Assembly: GCA_002493945.1 (NCBI GenBank)
Contig: DLAL01000057.1
Span: forward strand, 1 to 64,000
Length of the DNA stretch: 64,000 bases
Reading direction: 5' to 3'
Source of the DNA: Porphyromonadaceae bacterium UBA7048
Lineage (GTDB): Bacteria > Bacteroidota > Bacteroidia > Bacteroidales > Muribaculaceae
Below the pieces are notes generated by a model, which searched no databases, was not told where the DNA came from, and was given only the letters and a program-made list of their open reading frames with translations. Below, piece by piece: positions 32,650 to 40,274 of this stretch. The position numbers and the translations under genes are program-made. Each line of letters opens with the position of its first letter. The first letter of the stretch is position 1.

Positions 32650-33726
32650 ATGCTGGCCTGGCTTCTTCCGCTCTTCGTATCCATCACGTCGCTCGTATTC
32701 GGGTATGACGAGGCCGACCTTGTGTTTGTCGGCGACGCCATGCAGCATCAGGGACAGCTCGACGCCGCTTCGGCAGGGCGCGGACAGTATGACTACTCAC
32801 AGTATTTTACGGCCATCGAACCGCTGGTTTCGGTGGCCGATTATGCTGTTGTCAACCTTGAGACGCCCGTCGGACCCGGTCCTCATTCGGGCTATCCGTG
32901 CTTCAATGCTCCGCCGGCCTACGCTGACGCCCTGGCCGATGCGGGATTTGACATGTTCCTTACGGCAAACAACCATACACTCGACCGTGGCGCGCGCGGA
33001 CTGCGCTCGACCGTGGCCGAGCTCGACAGCCGCGGTCTTGACCACATAGGCACCTATCCCGACGCCGCCTCGCGGACATCGGCGCTGCCCAAGGTCGTGG
33101 ATGTGAACGGATTCAAAGTCGGATTTCTCAACTATACCTACGGCACCAACGGCATCGAGCCGCGCGACGGCGTTGTAGTGGACTACATCGACCGCGCGCG
33201 CATCAAGGCCGATGTCGACTCGGCGCGGCGCGCCGGAGCCGAACTCATGTGTGTGTGCATACACTGGGGCGACGAGTACCGGCTGCTGCCCAACACCACG
33301 CAGCGCCACCTCGCCGACTTCCTGGAGGCGCTGGGCGTTGACCTCATCATCGGCGCGCATCCGCACGTCATCCAGCCTATGGAGTTCCGCCCAAACCGCT
33401 ACTATCCGGAGAAGAACGTATTCCTGGTCTATTCGCTCGGTAACTTTATCTCGAACATGAAGACTCCCGACACACGCGGCGGCGCCATGGCTCATGTCAA
33501 ACTTTTCCGCGGAGCCGACCACCGTCCCGTGGTGCAGAGCGCGTCCTACCGCCTGCTCTTCACCGTCCCGGGCACATCTCCGGAATCAAATTACCGCCTT
33601 CTCGAGGCCGACAGCGTCAGCGGACAGTGGCAGAGCCATGCCCGCGAGTTCGCCCGTCGCGCCCGCGGCATCTTCGACAAGCATAACGTCGGCGTCCCTG
33701 AAGTCAGGCGCGGCGGCACTGACTGA
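32650..33726 (+). CDS. CapA/PgsA-like metallophosphoesterase-fold protein
   Basis: Exported protein of 358 residues with a short signal peptide (MLAWLLPLFVSITSLVFG). It has the CapA (PGA_cap) fold: FVGDAMQH (~26-33), the NLETPVG block (~70-76), LTANNHTLDRG (~104-114), a CIHWGDEY segment (~197-204) and IIGAHPHVIQ (~234-243), which carry the metal-binding His/Asp/Asn set. Homologues act in poly-gamma-glutamate or capsule attachment, but stand-alone copies are of unknown role. The start is 24 bp after folD; TrmN6 follows after 18 bp. Confidence 0.88.
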   Translation: MLAWLLPLFVSITSLVFGYDEADLVFVGDAMQHQGQLDAASAGRGQYDYSQYFTAIEPLVSVADYAVVNLETPVGPGPHSGYPCFNAPPAYADALADAGFDMFLTANNHTLDRGARGLRSTVAELDSRGLDHIGTYPDAASRTSALPKVVDVNGFKVGFLNYTYGTNGIEPRDGVVVDYIDRARIKADVDSARRAGAELMCVCIHWGDEYRLLPNTTQRHLADFLEALGVDLIIGAHPHVIQPMEFRPNRYYPEKNVFLVYSLGNFISNMKTPDTRGGAMAHVKLFRGADHRPVVQSASYRLLFTVPGTSPESNYRLLEADSVSGQWQSHAREFARRARGIFDKHNVGVPEVRRGGTD

Positions 33727-33744
33727 CCGTTTGTTCACGCGCTT

Positions 33745-34455
33745 ATGGGAGTGTTTTCGTTCAGACAGTTCGACGTAGACGACAGCGGATGCGGCATGAA
33801 GATATGCTCAGACAGCGTCCTGCTGGCTGCGTGGTTCGCTACGGCCTATCCGCAGGCACGCCGCGTGGCCGACATCGGCACAGGCTCGGGAGTGCTCGCC
33901 CTCATCGCGGCGCAGGTGTGCGCCGGAGCGCGTGTCACCGGCATAGAGCTTGACCCCGGTGCCGCAGCTGCTGCACGTGCCAATTTCGGCCGGTCGCCTT
34001 TCGCCGACCGGCTCGGGGTGGAGGAGTGCGACTTCGCCATGTGGCATCCCGGAGAGGACCGCTACGACCTCGTCATCAGCAATCCTCCCTATTTCACCAC
34101 CGGCGAGCGTTCGGCCGATGCCGCCCGAGCCGCCGCGCGCCACCAGTCGGCGCTCGGCTATGCCTCGCTACTGCACCGTGCGCCCGCTCTGCTGGCTGAC
34201 GGAGGGCATCTCGGCATGGTCAGCCCTGCCGAACTCGAGCGCGATATAATCTTCGAGGCCGAACTATCGGGCCTGAAGCTGCGCCGCATCCTGCGCGTGC
34301 ACACCTCGCCGCGGAAGCCGTGCACGCGCCTGCTGTGGGATTTCTCCGTGACCGACGGTCCTCTTGAGGACGCGCGTCTCAATCTGCGCGACGCTTCGGG
34401 CGCCCATGACAGCGCCTACGTCGCACTTGTGAATCCTTTTTACCTGAAAATTTAG
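33745..34455 (+). CDS. trmN6: tRNA1(Val) A37 N6-methyltransferase family protein
   Basis: SAM-dependent methyltransferase of 236 residues, YfiC/TrmN6 family, which methylates A37 of tRNA1(Val). The SAM-binding glycine loop is DIGTGSGVLALIAAQ (~43-57). The adenine-N6 catalytic motif is NPPYF (~112-116). The opening FSFRQFDVDDSGCGMKICSDSVLLAAW is the family's hallmark start. It ends in TAG, 1 bp before the ATG of the CPBP gene, so the genes are coupled. Confidence 0.9.
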   Translation: MGVFSFRQFDVDDSGCGMKICSDSVLLAAWFATAYPQARRVADIGTGSGVLALIAAQVCAGARVTGIELDPGAAAAARANFGRSPFADRLGVEECDFAMWHPGEDRYDLVISNPPYFTTGERSADAARAAARHQSALGYASLLHRAPALLADGGHLGMVSPAELERDIIFEAELSGLKLRRILRVHTSPRKPCTRLLWDFSVTDGPLEDARLNLRDASGAHDSAYVALVNPFYLKI

Positions 34456-34456
34456 T

Positions 34457-35332
34457 ATGAAAAAATCAGACCTTGTGCTCACTCTGCCGCAGCGTCTTCT
34501 TCTTCTGGGCTGCGTGTTCGTCATATGCTACCTCATCACCGCCGGACTGATGTACGTCCTGACGCGTCTTCTCTCGGGCAACGCCCTCGGCGCCGTCCGT
34601 ATAGCCGCCGTGCTTCAGGACGTGCTCATGTTCATCATCCCGGCGCTGGTCACCGCGCTTCTTGTCACGCGCCGTCCGGCACAGCTTCTGTGCCTGCTGC
34701 GGACGCCGTCGCTCGGAGCCATCCTCGGCGTCGGCGCCTTGCTGCTGGTATCCATTCCCGTGCAGGAAGCCGTCATATACTGGAACGCCAACATCTCGCT
34801 TCCCGATTCGCTGCACCGTCTCGAAGAGATGGCGCGTCACTACGAGGACGCCGCCGGGGAGGCCATGAGCATGCTCATGCAGGGCACCTCGGCAGGTACG
34901 CTCGTAGTCAATATCCTTGTGGTAGGCATCTTCGCCGGGTTCTCGGAGGAGCTGCTCTTCCGCGGATGCTTCCAGCGCCTGCTCACCACGGGCGGCGTCA
35001 ACGCGCACGTGGCCGTGTGGACCGTGGCATTTTTTTTCTCCGCCATGCACTTCCAGCTCTTCGGCTTCGTGCCCCGTCTGCTGCTGGGCGCATATTTCGG
35101 CTATCTTCTCCTGTGGACGCGCTCTCTGTGGGTGCCTGTCACGGCCCACGTCCTGAACAATATCCTCTACACCGTCACCGCCTGGTACGGCGTTCGCCGT
35201 CACGGCATCGAGGCGCTCGACGCATCGCCCGAGCTGTGGTCGCCTGCGCTCACCGTGGCCAGCGCCGTAGTCACCGCCGTCATCCTGTGGCTGCTGTGGT
35301 GCCGACGGACCGAAGCATGCGGAACACATTAA
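34457..35332 (+). CDS. CPBP (Abi) family intramembrane glutamic endopeptidase
   Basis: Integral membrane protein of 291 residues with about eight hydrophobic segments. Conserved CPBP motifs: EELLFRG (~165-171), the FFFSAMHFQLFGF block with His (~191-203) and AHVLNN (~231-236). Together these form the Glu/His site of Rce1-type intramembrane proteases. Substrate unknown; relatives act in prenyl-protein processing or peptide immunity. The start is 1 bp after trmN6. An in-frame ATG for the following GH27 remnant overlaps its 3' end. Confidence 0.87.
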   Translation: MKKSDLVLTLPQRLLLLGCVFVICYLITAGLMYVLTRLLSGNALGAVRIAAVLQDVLMFIIPALVTALLVTRRPAQLLCLLRTPSLGAILGVGALLLVSIPVQEAVIYWNANISLPDSLHRLEEMARHYEDAAGEAMSMLMQGTSAGTLVVNILVVGIFAGFSEELLFRGCFQRLLTTGGVNAHVAVWTVAFFFSAMHFQLFGFVPRLLLGAYFGYLLLWTRSLWVPVTAHVLNNILYTVTAWYGVRRHGIEALDASPELWSPALTVASAVVTAVILWLLWCRRTEACGTH

Positions 35333-35349
35333 GCATATTTCTATCCGCC

Positions 35350-35976
35350 ATGAGAAAAGTAACAGTACTGACAGCCTGCGGCATTCTGGCCGCGGCTTTA
35401 TGCGGCGACGCAGTCGCGCAGCGCACGCCCCTGATGGGATGGAGTTCGTGGAATACCTACGGACTCGATATCAACGAGTAGCTTATATAGGAACAGGCCG
35501 ATGCCATGGCCGCCTCCGGACTTAAGGCCGCCGGATACAAATTCATCAACATCGACGACGGCTTCTGGAACGGACGTGCCGCCGACGGCACGCTCATCAT
35601 CGACGCCGTGAAGTTTCCCAACGGCATGCGCGCCGTGTCGGACTACATACACAGCGTGGGCCTCAAGGCTGGCATATACTCTGATGCCGGCGACAATACG
35701 TGCGGCTCGGGCAACCGCCACCCCTACGGGCTGAACGTGGGACCCTTCCGCTACGAGAAGGAGGACTGCCGCACGTATTTCATCGACTGGAACTACGACT
35801 TCATCAAAGTGGACTACTGCGGCGGCATGCACCGCAACCTCGACGAGCAGGCGCAGTACACCAAGATCGCCGAGGCCATCCGCAACTGCGGACGCGATGA
35901 CATACAGTTCAATATCTGCCGATGGGCATATTTCATGCCCGATATCGACTACTTCGAACTGGTCCCGGTGAAGTAA
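35350..35976 (+). pseudogene. GH27 alpha-galactosidase remnant with two TAG stops and a missing C-terminal half
   Basis: The frame opens with a signal peptide (MRKVTVLTACGILAAALCG) and the GH27 start TPLMGWSSWNTYGLDINE. It then meets TAG at 35479-35481, two codons (LI) and a second TAG at 35488-35490. The same frame resumes as EQADAMAASGLKAAGYKFIN and runs through KAGIYSDAGDNTCGSG and the catalytic-nucleophile block FIKVDYCGG to FNICRWAY. It then jumps to an unrelated-looking short tail (DIDYFELVPVK) and TAA. The acid/base region and the C-terminal beta domain are absent. In homologues the TAG positions are Gln and Lys/Arg. Decayed gene. Confidence 0.88.
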
Positions 35977-36035
35977 TATAAGAAACGTAAGAAACAGTCA
36001 CACGCTCCGGCCCGGTCCGGATTCCGGTCCCGGCA

Positions 36036-37319
36036 TCACTCTTCGGCAGTGGTGTCGGGGTCGATGCGTGATACGCGGATGAGTTCGAGGCGGTTGGCCG
36101 ACTTGGTGATGATGTAGAGCCGGAAGGAGCCTATGAGAACTTCGTCGCCCTGAGCCGGGATGGTACCGGTGTTGTGGAGGATGAATCCGGCGATGGTCTG
36201 ATAGCTGTCGTCCTCGGGTATCTCGAGGTCGAAGCGCTCGTTGATTTCGGCTATCTCGCAGCGGCCGGAGAACTCGTATACGCCCGTCTCGACCTCGCGC
36301 GCGGTGAGCTGCGACTTGTCGTGCTCGTCCTCGATGTTGCCGCAGATTTCCTCCATCAGGTCCTCGAGGGTGAGCATGCCGGCGGTGCCGCCGAATTCGT
36401 CGATGACGATGGCTATGGAGCGCTTCTGCGAGAGGAGGCGGCGCATCATGATGTTGGCCATGAGATTCTCGGGAGTGTAGAGCACGGGCTTGATGCGCTC
36501 CTTCCAGTCCACAGAGGGGTCGAAAAGCTCGCTCACGTGGATGTAGCCGAGTATGGTGTCGATGTCCTCGCGGTAGACTATCACCTTGGAGCGTCCGGTG
36601 CTCGTGAATATGTCGGCGAGTTCGTCGCGCGTGGTGGTGTCGATGTTGACAGCCACTATTTCGTTGCGCGGTATCATGCAGTCGCGCACATGGGTCGACG
36701 AGAAGTCGATGGCGTTGCGGAATATCTTGACCTCGTTCTCCACTTCCTGCTTGTTCTCTTCCATGTCGTCGATGGTCTCCTCGATGTAGTCGTTGAGTTC
36801 GCCCAGGGAGAGGAGGCGCAGCTTCTTGTTATCGCCGCGTATGCCTGCCAGACGCATGAGCATGCGCGAGAGCCATGATGTGAACACGGAGATAGGGTAG
36901 AGGATGATGTAGAAGAGATAGACCGGAAGCGCCACGATGCGGAACGACGAGTTAGGGTTGATGCCGAACACGGTCTTGGGCAGGAATTCGCCCATCAGCA
37001 GTATGACGAGAGTCGAGATGATGGTCTGCCCTACGAGGATGAAGAATTCATTGGTGGATATCTTCGCAAGCTGTGGCTCGATGAGAGCCGCGGCGCCCAT
37101 ACCGTAGATGACCAGCATGACGTTGTTGCCCACGAGGATGGTGGAGATGAACAGCTCGGAGTTGGCGTAGTAGCGCTTGATGATGCGTGCGATGAATCCG
37201 CCGCTGTTGACGTCGAGTTCCATCCGCACGCGGTCGGAGGTGACGAATGCCATCTCGACTCCCGAGAAGAGTGCCGAGAATATCAGCGATACTAATGTGA
37301 TGATGATCCAGACTTCCAT
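36036..37319 (-). CDS. CNNM/CorC-type hemolysin-family protein
   Basis: Membrane protein of 427 residues. Residues ~1-190 are the DUF21/CNNM transmembrane domain (start MEVWIIITLVSLIFSALFSGVEMAF). Two CBS domains lie at ~205-330 (CMIPRNEIVAVNID and the IVIDEFGGTAGMLTLEDL block). The C-terminal CorC_HlyC domain is at ~345-425. The family is linked to Mg/Co efflux. The ATG at 37319 was chosen because it begins at the first membrane helix; the frame is open further upstream but overlaps lptC. It is the last gene of the coaX-omp-lptC-CNNM unit. Confidence 0.92.
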   Translation of the reverse strand: MEVWIIITLVSLIFSALFSGVEMAFVTSDRVRMELDVNSGGFIARIIKRYYANSELFISTILVGNNVMLVIYGMGAAALIEPQLAKISTNEFFILVGQTIISTLVILLMGEFLPKTVFGINPNSSFRIVALPVYLFYIILYPISVFTSWLSRMLMRLAGIRGDNKKLRLLSLGELNDYIEETIDDMEENKQEVENEVKIFRNAIDFSSTHVRDCMIPRNEIVAVNIDTTTRDELADIFTSTGRSKVIVYREDIDTILGYIHVSELFDPSVDWKERIKPVLYTPENLMANIMMRRLLSQKRSIAIVIDEFGGTAGMLTLEDLMEEICGNIEDEHDKSQLTAREVETGVYEFSGRCEIAEINERFDLEIPEDDSYQTIAGFILHNTGTIPAQGDEVLIGSFRLYIITKSANRLELIRVSRIDPDTTAEE

Positions 37320-37366
37320 GTGTGCTGTATGAGAGGGTGTAAGAGGTGTTTTTCTGAAGTGATGGT

Positions 37367-38170
37367 TCAGACGTTGCGGCGCCGTATGCGCTGCGGCGCC
37401 TGTTTTGCCGGTTTGGCGGCGGTGTCGGCAGATTCGGTCCGTGTGATGAACCGCGCCGGTTCGGGCTGCTTGCCGCGCTTCGCCGGAGCTGTCGTCGCGG
37501 CAGGGATGGCCGTGGGCGGAGCGGCAGCTACGGTGTCGCGTTCGGGTGTGGCTGTGCGCGTGCTGTCGGTGCGGCGATTGCCTGGCATGCGCTCGGCCGG
37601 GAGTATGGCGGTGGGCTTGCGCACGGTGTACGACTCCATATTCTGGTCCGACTCGAATCCGTAGCCTTCGATGATGCGGTCGCTGCGGACTATGTGGATG
37701 AAGGAGTCGGAGTATATCTTGCGCGTGTTCTGGTCCCAGAAGAGCTGCTGGGTGAGGAAGCTGTCGGCCGACGTGCTCACCATGACCACGTTGCCGTCGA
37801 GTTGCCACAGGCGCGAGCGTGAGAAGTATATCGCCGAGTCGCAGACGACCGACGACTTGGGGATAAGCTGCTCGTCGTACTGCTCGAGCTCAAGACCTTC
37901 AGGGAACTTCCAGAAGGGGTTCTCTGCGTCCTCGAACATCTGCCACAGCGGCGACGTGACGTGATACTTGGTGTAGCCCGAGTCGCTGATGAGTGTCGAC
38001 ACGTCGGTGGTCGACATCGTGGGTGTGAGCTCGCCCGACACGGTATTCGGGACGTAGCGGACGGGTTCTTCCTTCGCCGGGATGACTATCCAGATGACAA
38101 TTCCGGCTGCGATGACCACAGCCGGAAGCAGCCGCATGAGCAGCCGTGTACGGTTCTTATTGTCAGCCAC
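37367..38170 (-). CDS. lptC: LPS export protein LptC
   Basis: Periplasmic bitopic protein of 267 residues in the LPS transport bridge. The N-terminal anchor (LLMRLLPAVVIAAGIVIWIVIP) is followed by the LptC beta-jellyroll at ~45-185 (KYHVTSPLWQMFEDAENPFWKFPEGL, WQLDGNVVMVSTSADSFLTQQLFWDQ). The start codon is GTG at 38170, 6 bp after the upstream gene; the next in-frame ATG (38137) would cut the anchor short. Residues ~190-267 form an unusual Ala/Pro/Thr/Arg-rich tail not needed for the fold. LptA is not in the window. Confidence 0.87.
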   Translation of the reverse strand: MADNKNRTRLLMRLLPAVVIAAGIVIWIVIPAKEEPVRYVPNTVSGELTPTMSTTDVSTLISDSGYTKYHVTSPLWQMFEDAENPFWKFPEGLELEQYDEQLIPKSSVVCDSAIYFSRSRLWQLDGNVVMVSTSADSFLTQQLFWDQNTRKIYSDSFIHIVRSDRIIEGYGFESDQNMESYTVRKPTAILPAERMPGNRRTDSTRTATPERDTVAAAPPTAIPAATTAPAKRGKQPEPARFITRTESADTAAKPAKQAPQRIRRRNV

Positions 38171-38176
38171 AGGCTA

Positions 38177-39418
38177 TCAATATATCTTGCTCTGGCGGAA
38201 CCACATCTCGTTGAAGTTGACGCCGAGAGTGATGTTCAGGTAGTTTTCTTTGACCAGGGGATTGGGGTGAGCCTTGCGGCACATCCATTCGAATCCGAGA
38301 TTAATGATGGTCTTGAACGACGGCACGGGGAATCCGAAGCCGGCGGTAACGCCGTACTGGCGGAGCTGGTTGCCGCCGATGCGCAGATAGTCGTCGCTCC
38401 AGTATGCGCCGATGCGGTAGTTGATGCGCTTGAAGTAGTTGCCGCGGAAGTTGGGCACGAACTGCGCGCCGAAGGCGTACTTTGTGCGGTTGGCGTAGTC
38501 GAAGTTGTTGAACTCGCGGAACTTGGCGTCCTTCCACGGCTGGTAGGTGTAGTCGAACTCAAGCATGACCTTGCGGCCGAACTGATAGTTGATGCCGGCG
38601 CCCCAGGTCGACGGCAGCGAATAGTTGTGGCGCAGCTTGTGCTCGTCGGAGAATTCGGGAGTCGAGCCTTCCTGTGAGTCGTAGTTCACCGAGCGGCCCG
38701 TGCCGAGCAGGCTCTTGGCCGGGCTGAAGGTGACGCCTAAGGTGAGTCGGTCGCCTTTGGCCAGAGGGAGCGAGTACTGCACGCCGAAGTTGAGGCGGTA
38801 GTCGCGGACTATCATCTGACGCTGGAATACGGCGCTTGAGCCCGAGTTGAGCTGTGCGTAGGTCTCGTTGAGGATGGTGCCGAAGAGGTAGGAGATGTTG
38901 GCGCCGAGGGTGAATCCCCTGAAGGGACGTCCGGCCACGCCCACGTACAGCTCATTGAGGCTGCCCGAACCCTGACGGGCGTCGATGCCGTTCTCAATCT
39001 CGCCGCCGAAGGAGTAGCCTACGCTTGAGAAGGGCACAAGGCCGACCGAGCCGCCCATATATTTGCCCAGCGGGAACTGCATGGTGGCGTAGTCGAGTCC
39101 GCCTCCGAAGGTCGACTCGCTGACGTTCTTGCCGTCGATGCGCTCCTTCTGCCACAGCTGTGTGGCGGTGATGCCCATGTCGAAGAGGAATGTGAGGGTG
39201 TCGATGGCGGCATATGATGCCGGGTTCATCGAGTTGATCTGTCGGCCTGAGTTCATGGCGTATCCCACTCCGCCCATCGAGCGCTGCATGGACGTGGCGC
39301 CGTCGCGGAGCACACCAAGGCCGTATGATGAATATGGAGTCATGGTGCCGTTCTGCGCGCTGAGGCAGAGTACCGAGGCGATAAATGCGAGGATGGCTGT
39401 AAACCTTCGTAGTTTCAT
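38177..39418 (-). CDS. outer-membrane beta-barrel protein next to coaX
   Basis: Exported protein of 413 residues with a signal peptide (FIASVLCLSA-QNGT). The rest alternates polar and hydrophobic residues with many Tyr/Phe/Gly turns, typical of a beta-barrel, and ends with aromatic-rich strands (ITLGVNFNEMWF). PYSSYGLGVLRDG and GGVGYAMNSGRQINSMNPASYA near the start resemble FadL/OmpP1-like proteins of Bacteroidota. No known substrate. The ATG overlaps the coaX stop in an ATGA; lptC follows after 6 bp, suggesting an envelope-biogenesis context. Confidence 0.8.
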   Translation of the reverse strand: MKLRRFTAILAFIASVLCLSAQNGTMTPYSSYGLGVLRDGATSMQRSMGGVGYAMNSGRQINSMNPASYAAIDTLTFLFDMGITATQLWQKERIDGKNVSESTFGGGLDYATMQFPLGKYMGGSVGLVPFSSVGYSFGGEIENGIDARQGSGSLNELYVGVAGRPFRGFTLGANISYLFGTILNETYAQLNSGSSAVFQRQMIVRDYRLNFGVQYSLPLAKGDRLTLGVTFSPAKSLLGTGRSVNYDSQEGSTPEFSDEHKLRHNYSLPSTWGAGINYQFGRKVMLEFDYTYQPWKDAKFREFNNFDYANRTKYAFGAQFVPNFRGNYFKRINYRIGAYWSDDYLRIGGNQLRQYGVTAGFGFPVPSFKTIINLGFEWMCRKAHPNPLVKENYLNITLGVNFNEMWFRQSKIY

Positions 39419-40182
39419 TGTTTCTTTATGATGCTGTAAAGGCCCTTGTGCACTAAGCAGGGGTCGTGTATGTAGTCGAATGTGAGAATGTCTTTCTTTA
39501 TAAGCAGTGCCGCCGAGCCTCCTGTGAGGACGGCGAGCGTGTCGTGGCCGGCGGCGCGGTGATAGTACTCCAGCTCGGCAGCCACGCCGCGGACGGCGCC
39601 CGAGCGCATGGCTTCGGCGGTGGTGCCTCCCCAGACAGGCGTGTCGCCCGTGTCAGGGTCTACTGCGGGAAGGGTATCGGTGAACGCGGCCAGTGCGCGC
39701 AGACGCAGATGAACGCCCGGCGCGATGTTGCCTCCGAGATATATGCGTCCCGGAGCCACGAAGTCGTATGTGACTGCCGTGCCTATGTCCGACACCAGCA
39801 GCGGGCGGCTGTCGCCTGCTATGGCCAGTGCTCCGAGGACGGCGGCGATGCGGTCGGCGCCGAGAGTCTCGGGAGTGCGGTAGGCTATGGTGAGGGGCAT
39901 CGGAGTGGAGGCGTTAAGGTCGATGACTTCGGTGCACAGAGAGCCGAGTGATTCGAGGTCGTCGGCGCGGTCTGAGGCCACTACGGAGCAGTAGACTGCT
40001 GCCGAAATGGCGCCCGGGCGTGCTTCGATGCCTGCTCGGCCGAGCAGCGATGCCGCCAGTTCGCCGGCGGGCATGGTCTCGTCGCCTTTGGCGCTGACGA
40101 TGATAGAGCCGCCGCCGGCATCGCTCCACAGAGCCGCTTTCAGGGCTGTATTGCCGCGATCGATAGTCAGTTTTACTTCCAT
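39415..40182 (-). CDS. coaX: type III pantothenate kinase
   Basis: First committed step of CoA synthesis: phosphorylates pantothenate. Type III kinase of 255 residues of the ASKHA fold. DRGNTALKAALW near residue 8 is the phosphate-1 motif (Arg replaces the more usual Ile/Val), VSDIGTAVTYDFV (~134-146) the phosphate-2 motif with the catalytic Asp, and YLGGNIAPGVHLRLRALA the typical substrate block. A -7 box ends 7 bp before the ATG. It heads the coaX-omp-lptC-CNNM unit. Confidence 0.92.
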   Translation of the reverse strand: MEVKLTIDRGNTALKAALWSDAGGGSIIVSAKGDETMPAGELAASLLGRAGIEARPGAISAAVYCSVVASDRADDLESLGSLCTEVIDLNASTPMPLTIAYRTPETLGADRIAAVLGALAIAGDSRPLLVSDIGTAVTYDFVAPGRIYLGGNIAPGVHLRLRALAAFTDTLPAVDPDTGDTPVWGGTTAEAMRSGAVRGVAAELEYYHRAAGHDTLAVLTGGSAALLIKKDILTFDYIHDPCLVHKGLYSIIKKQ

Positions 40183-40189
40183 AGCACGG

Positions 40190-40197
40190 CAAAATTA
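40190..40197 (-). promoter_or_regulatory. -7 box for coaX
   Basis: TAATTTTG on the minus strand, 7 bp before the coaX ATG. Confidence 0.5.
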
Positions 40198-40274
40198 ATA
40201 AATAGATGCCAATCGCACTCTATATATCGGATTATTAAATGTTAAATGTGGTTCCACCTTTCATTCCGGAGGCA

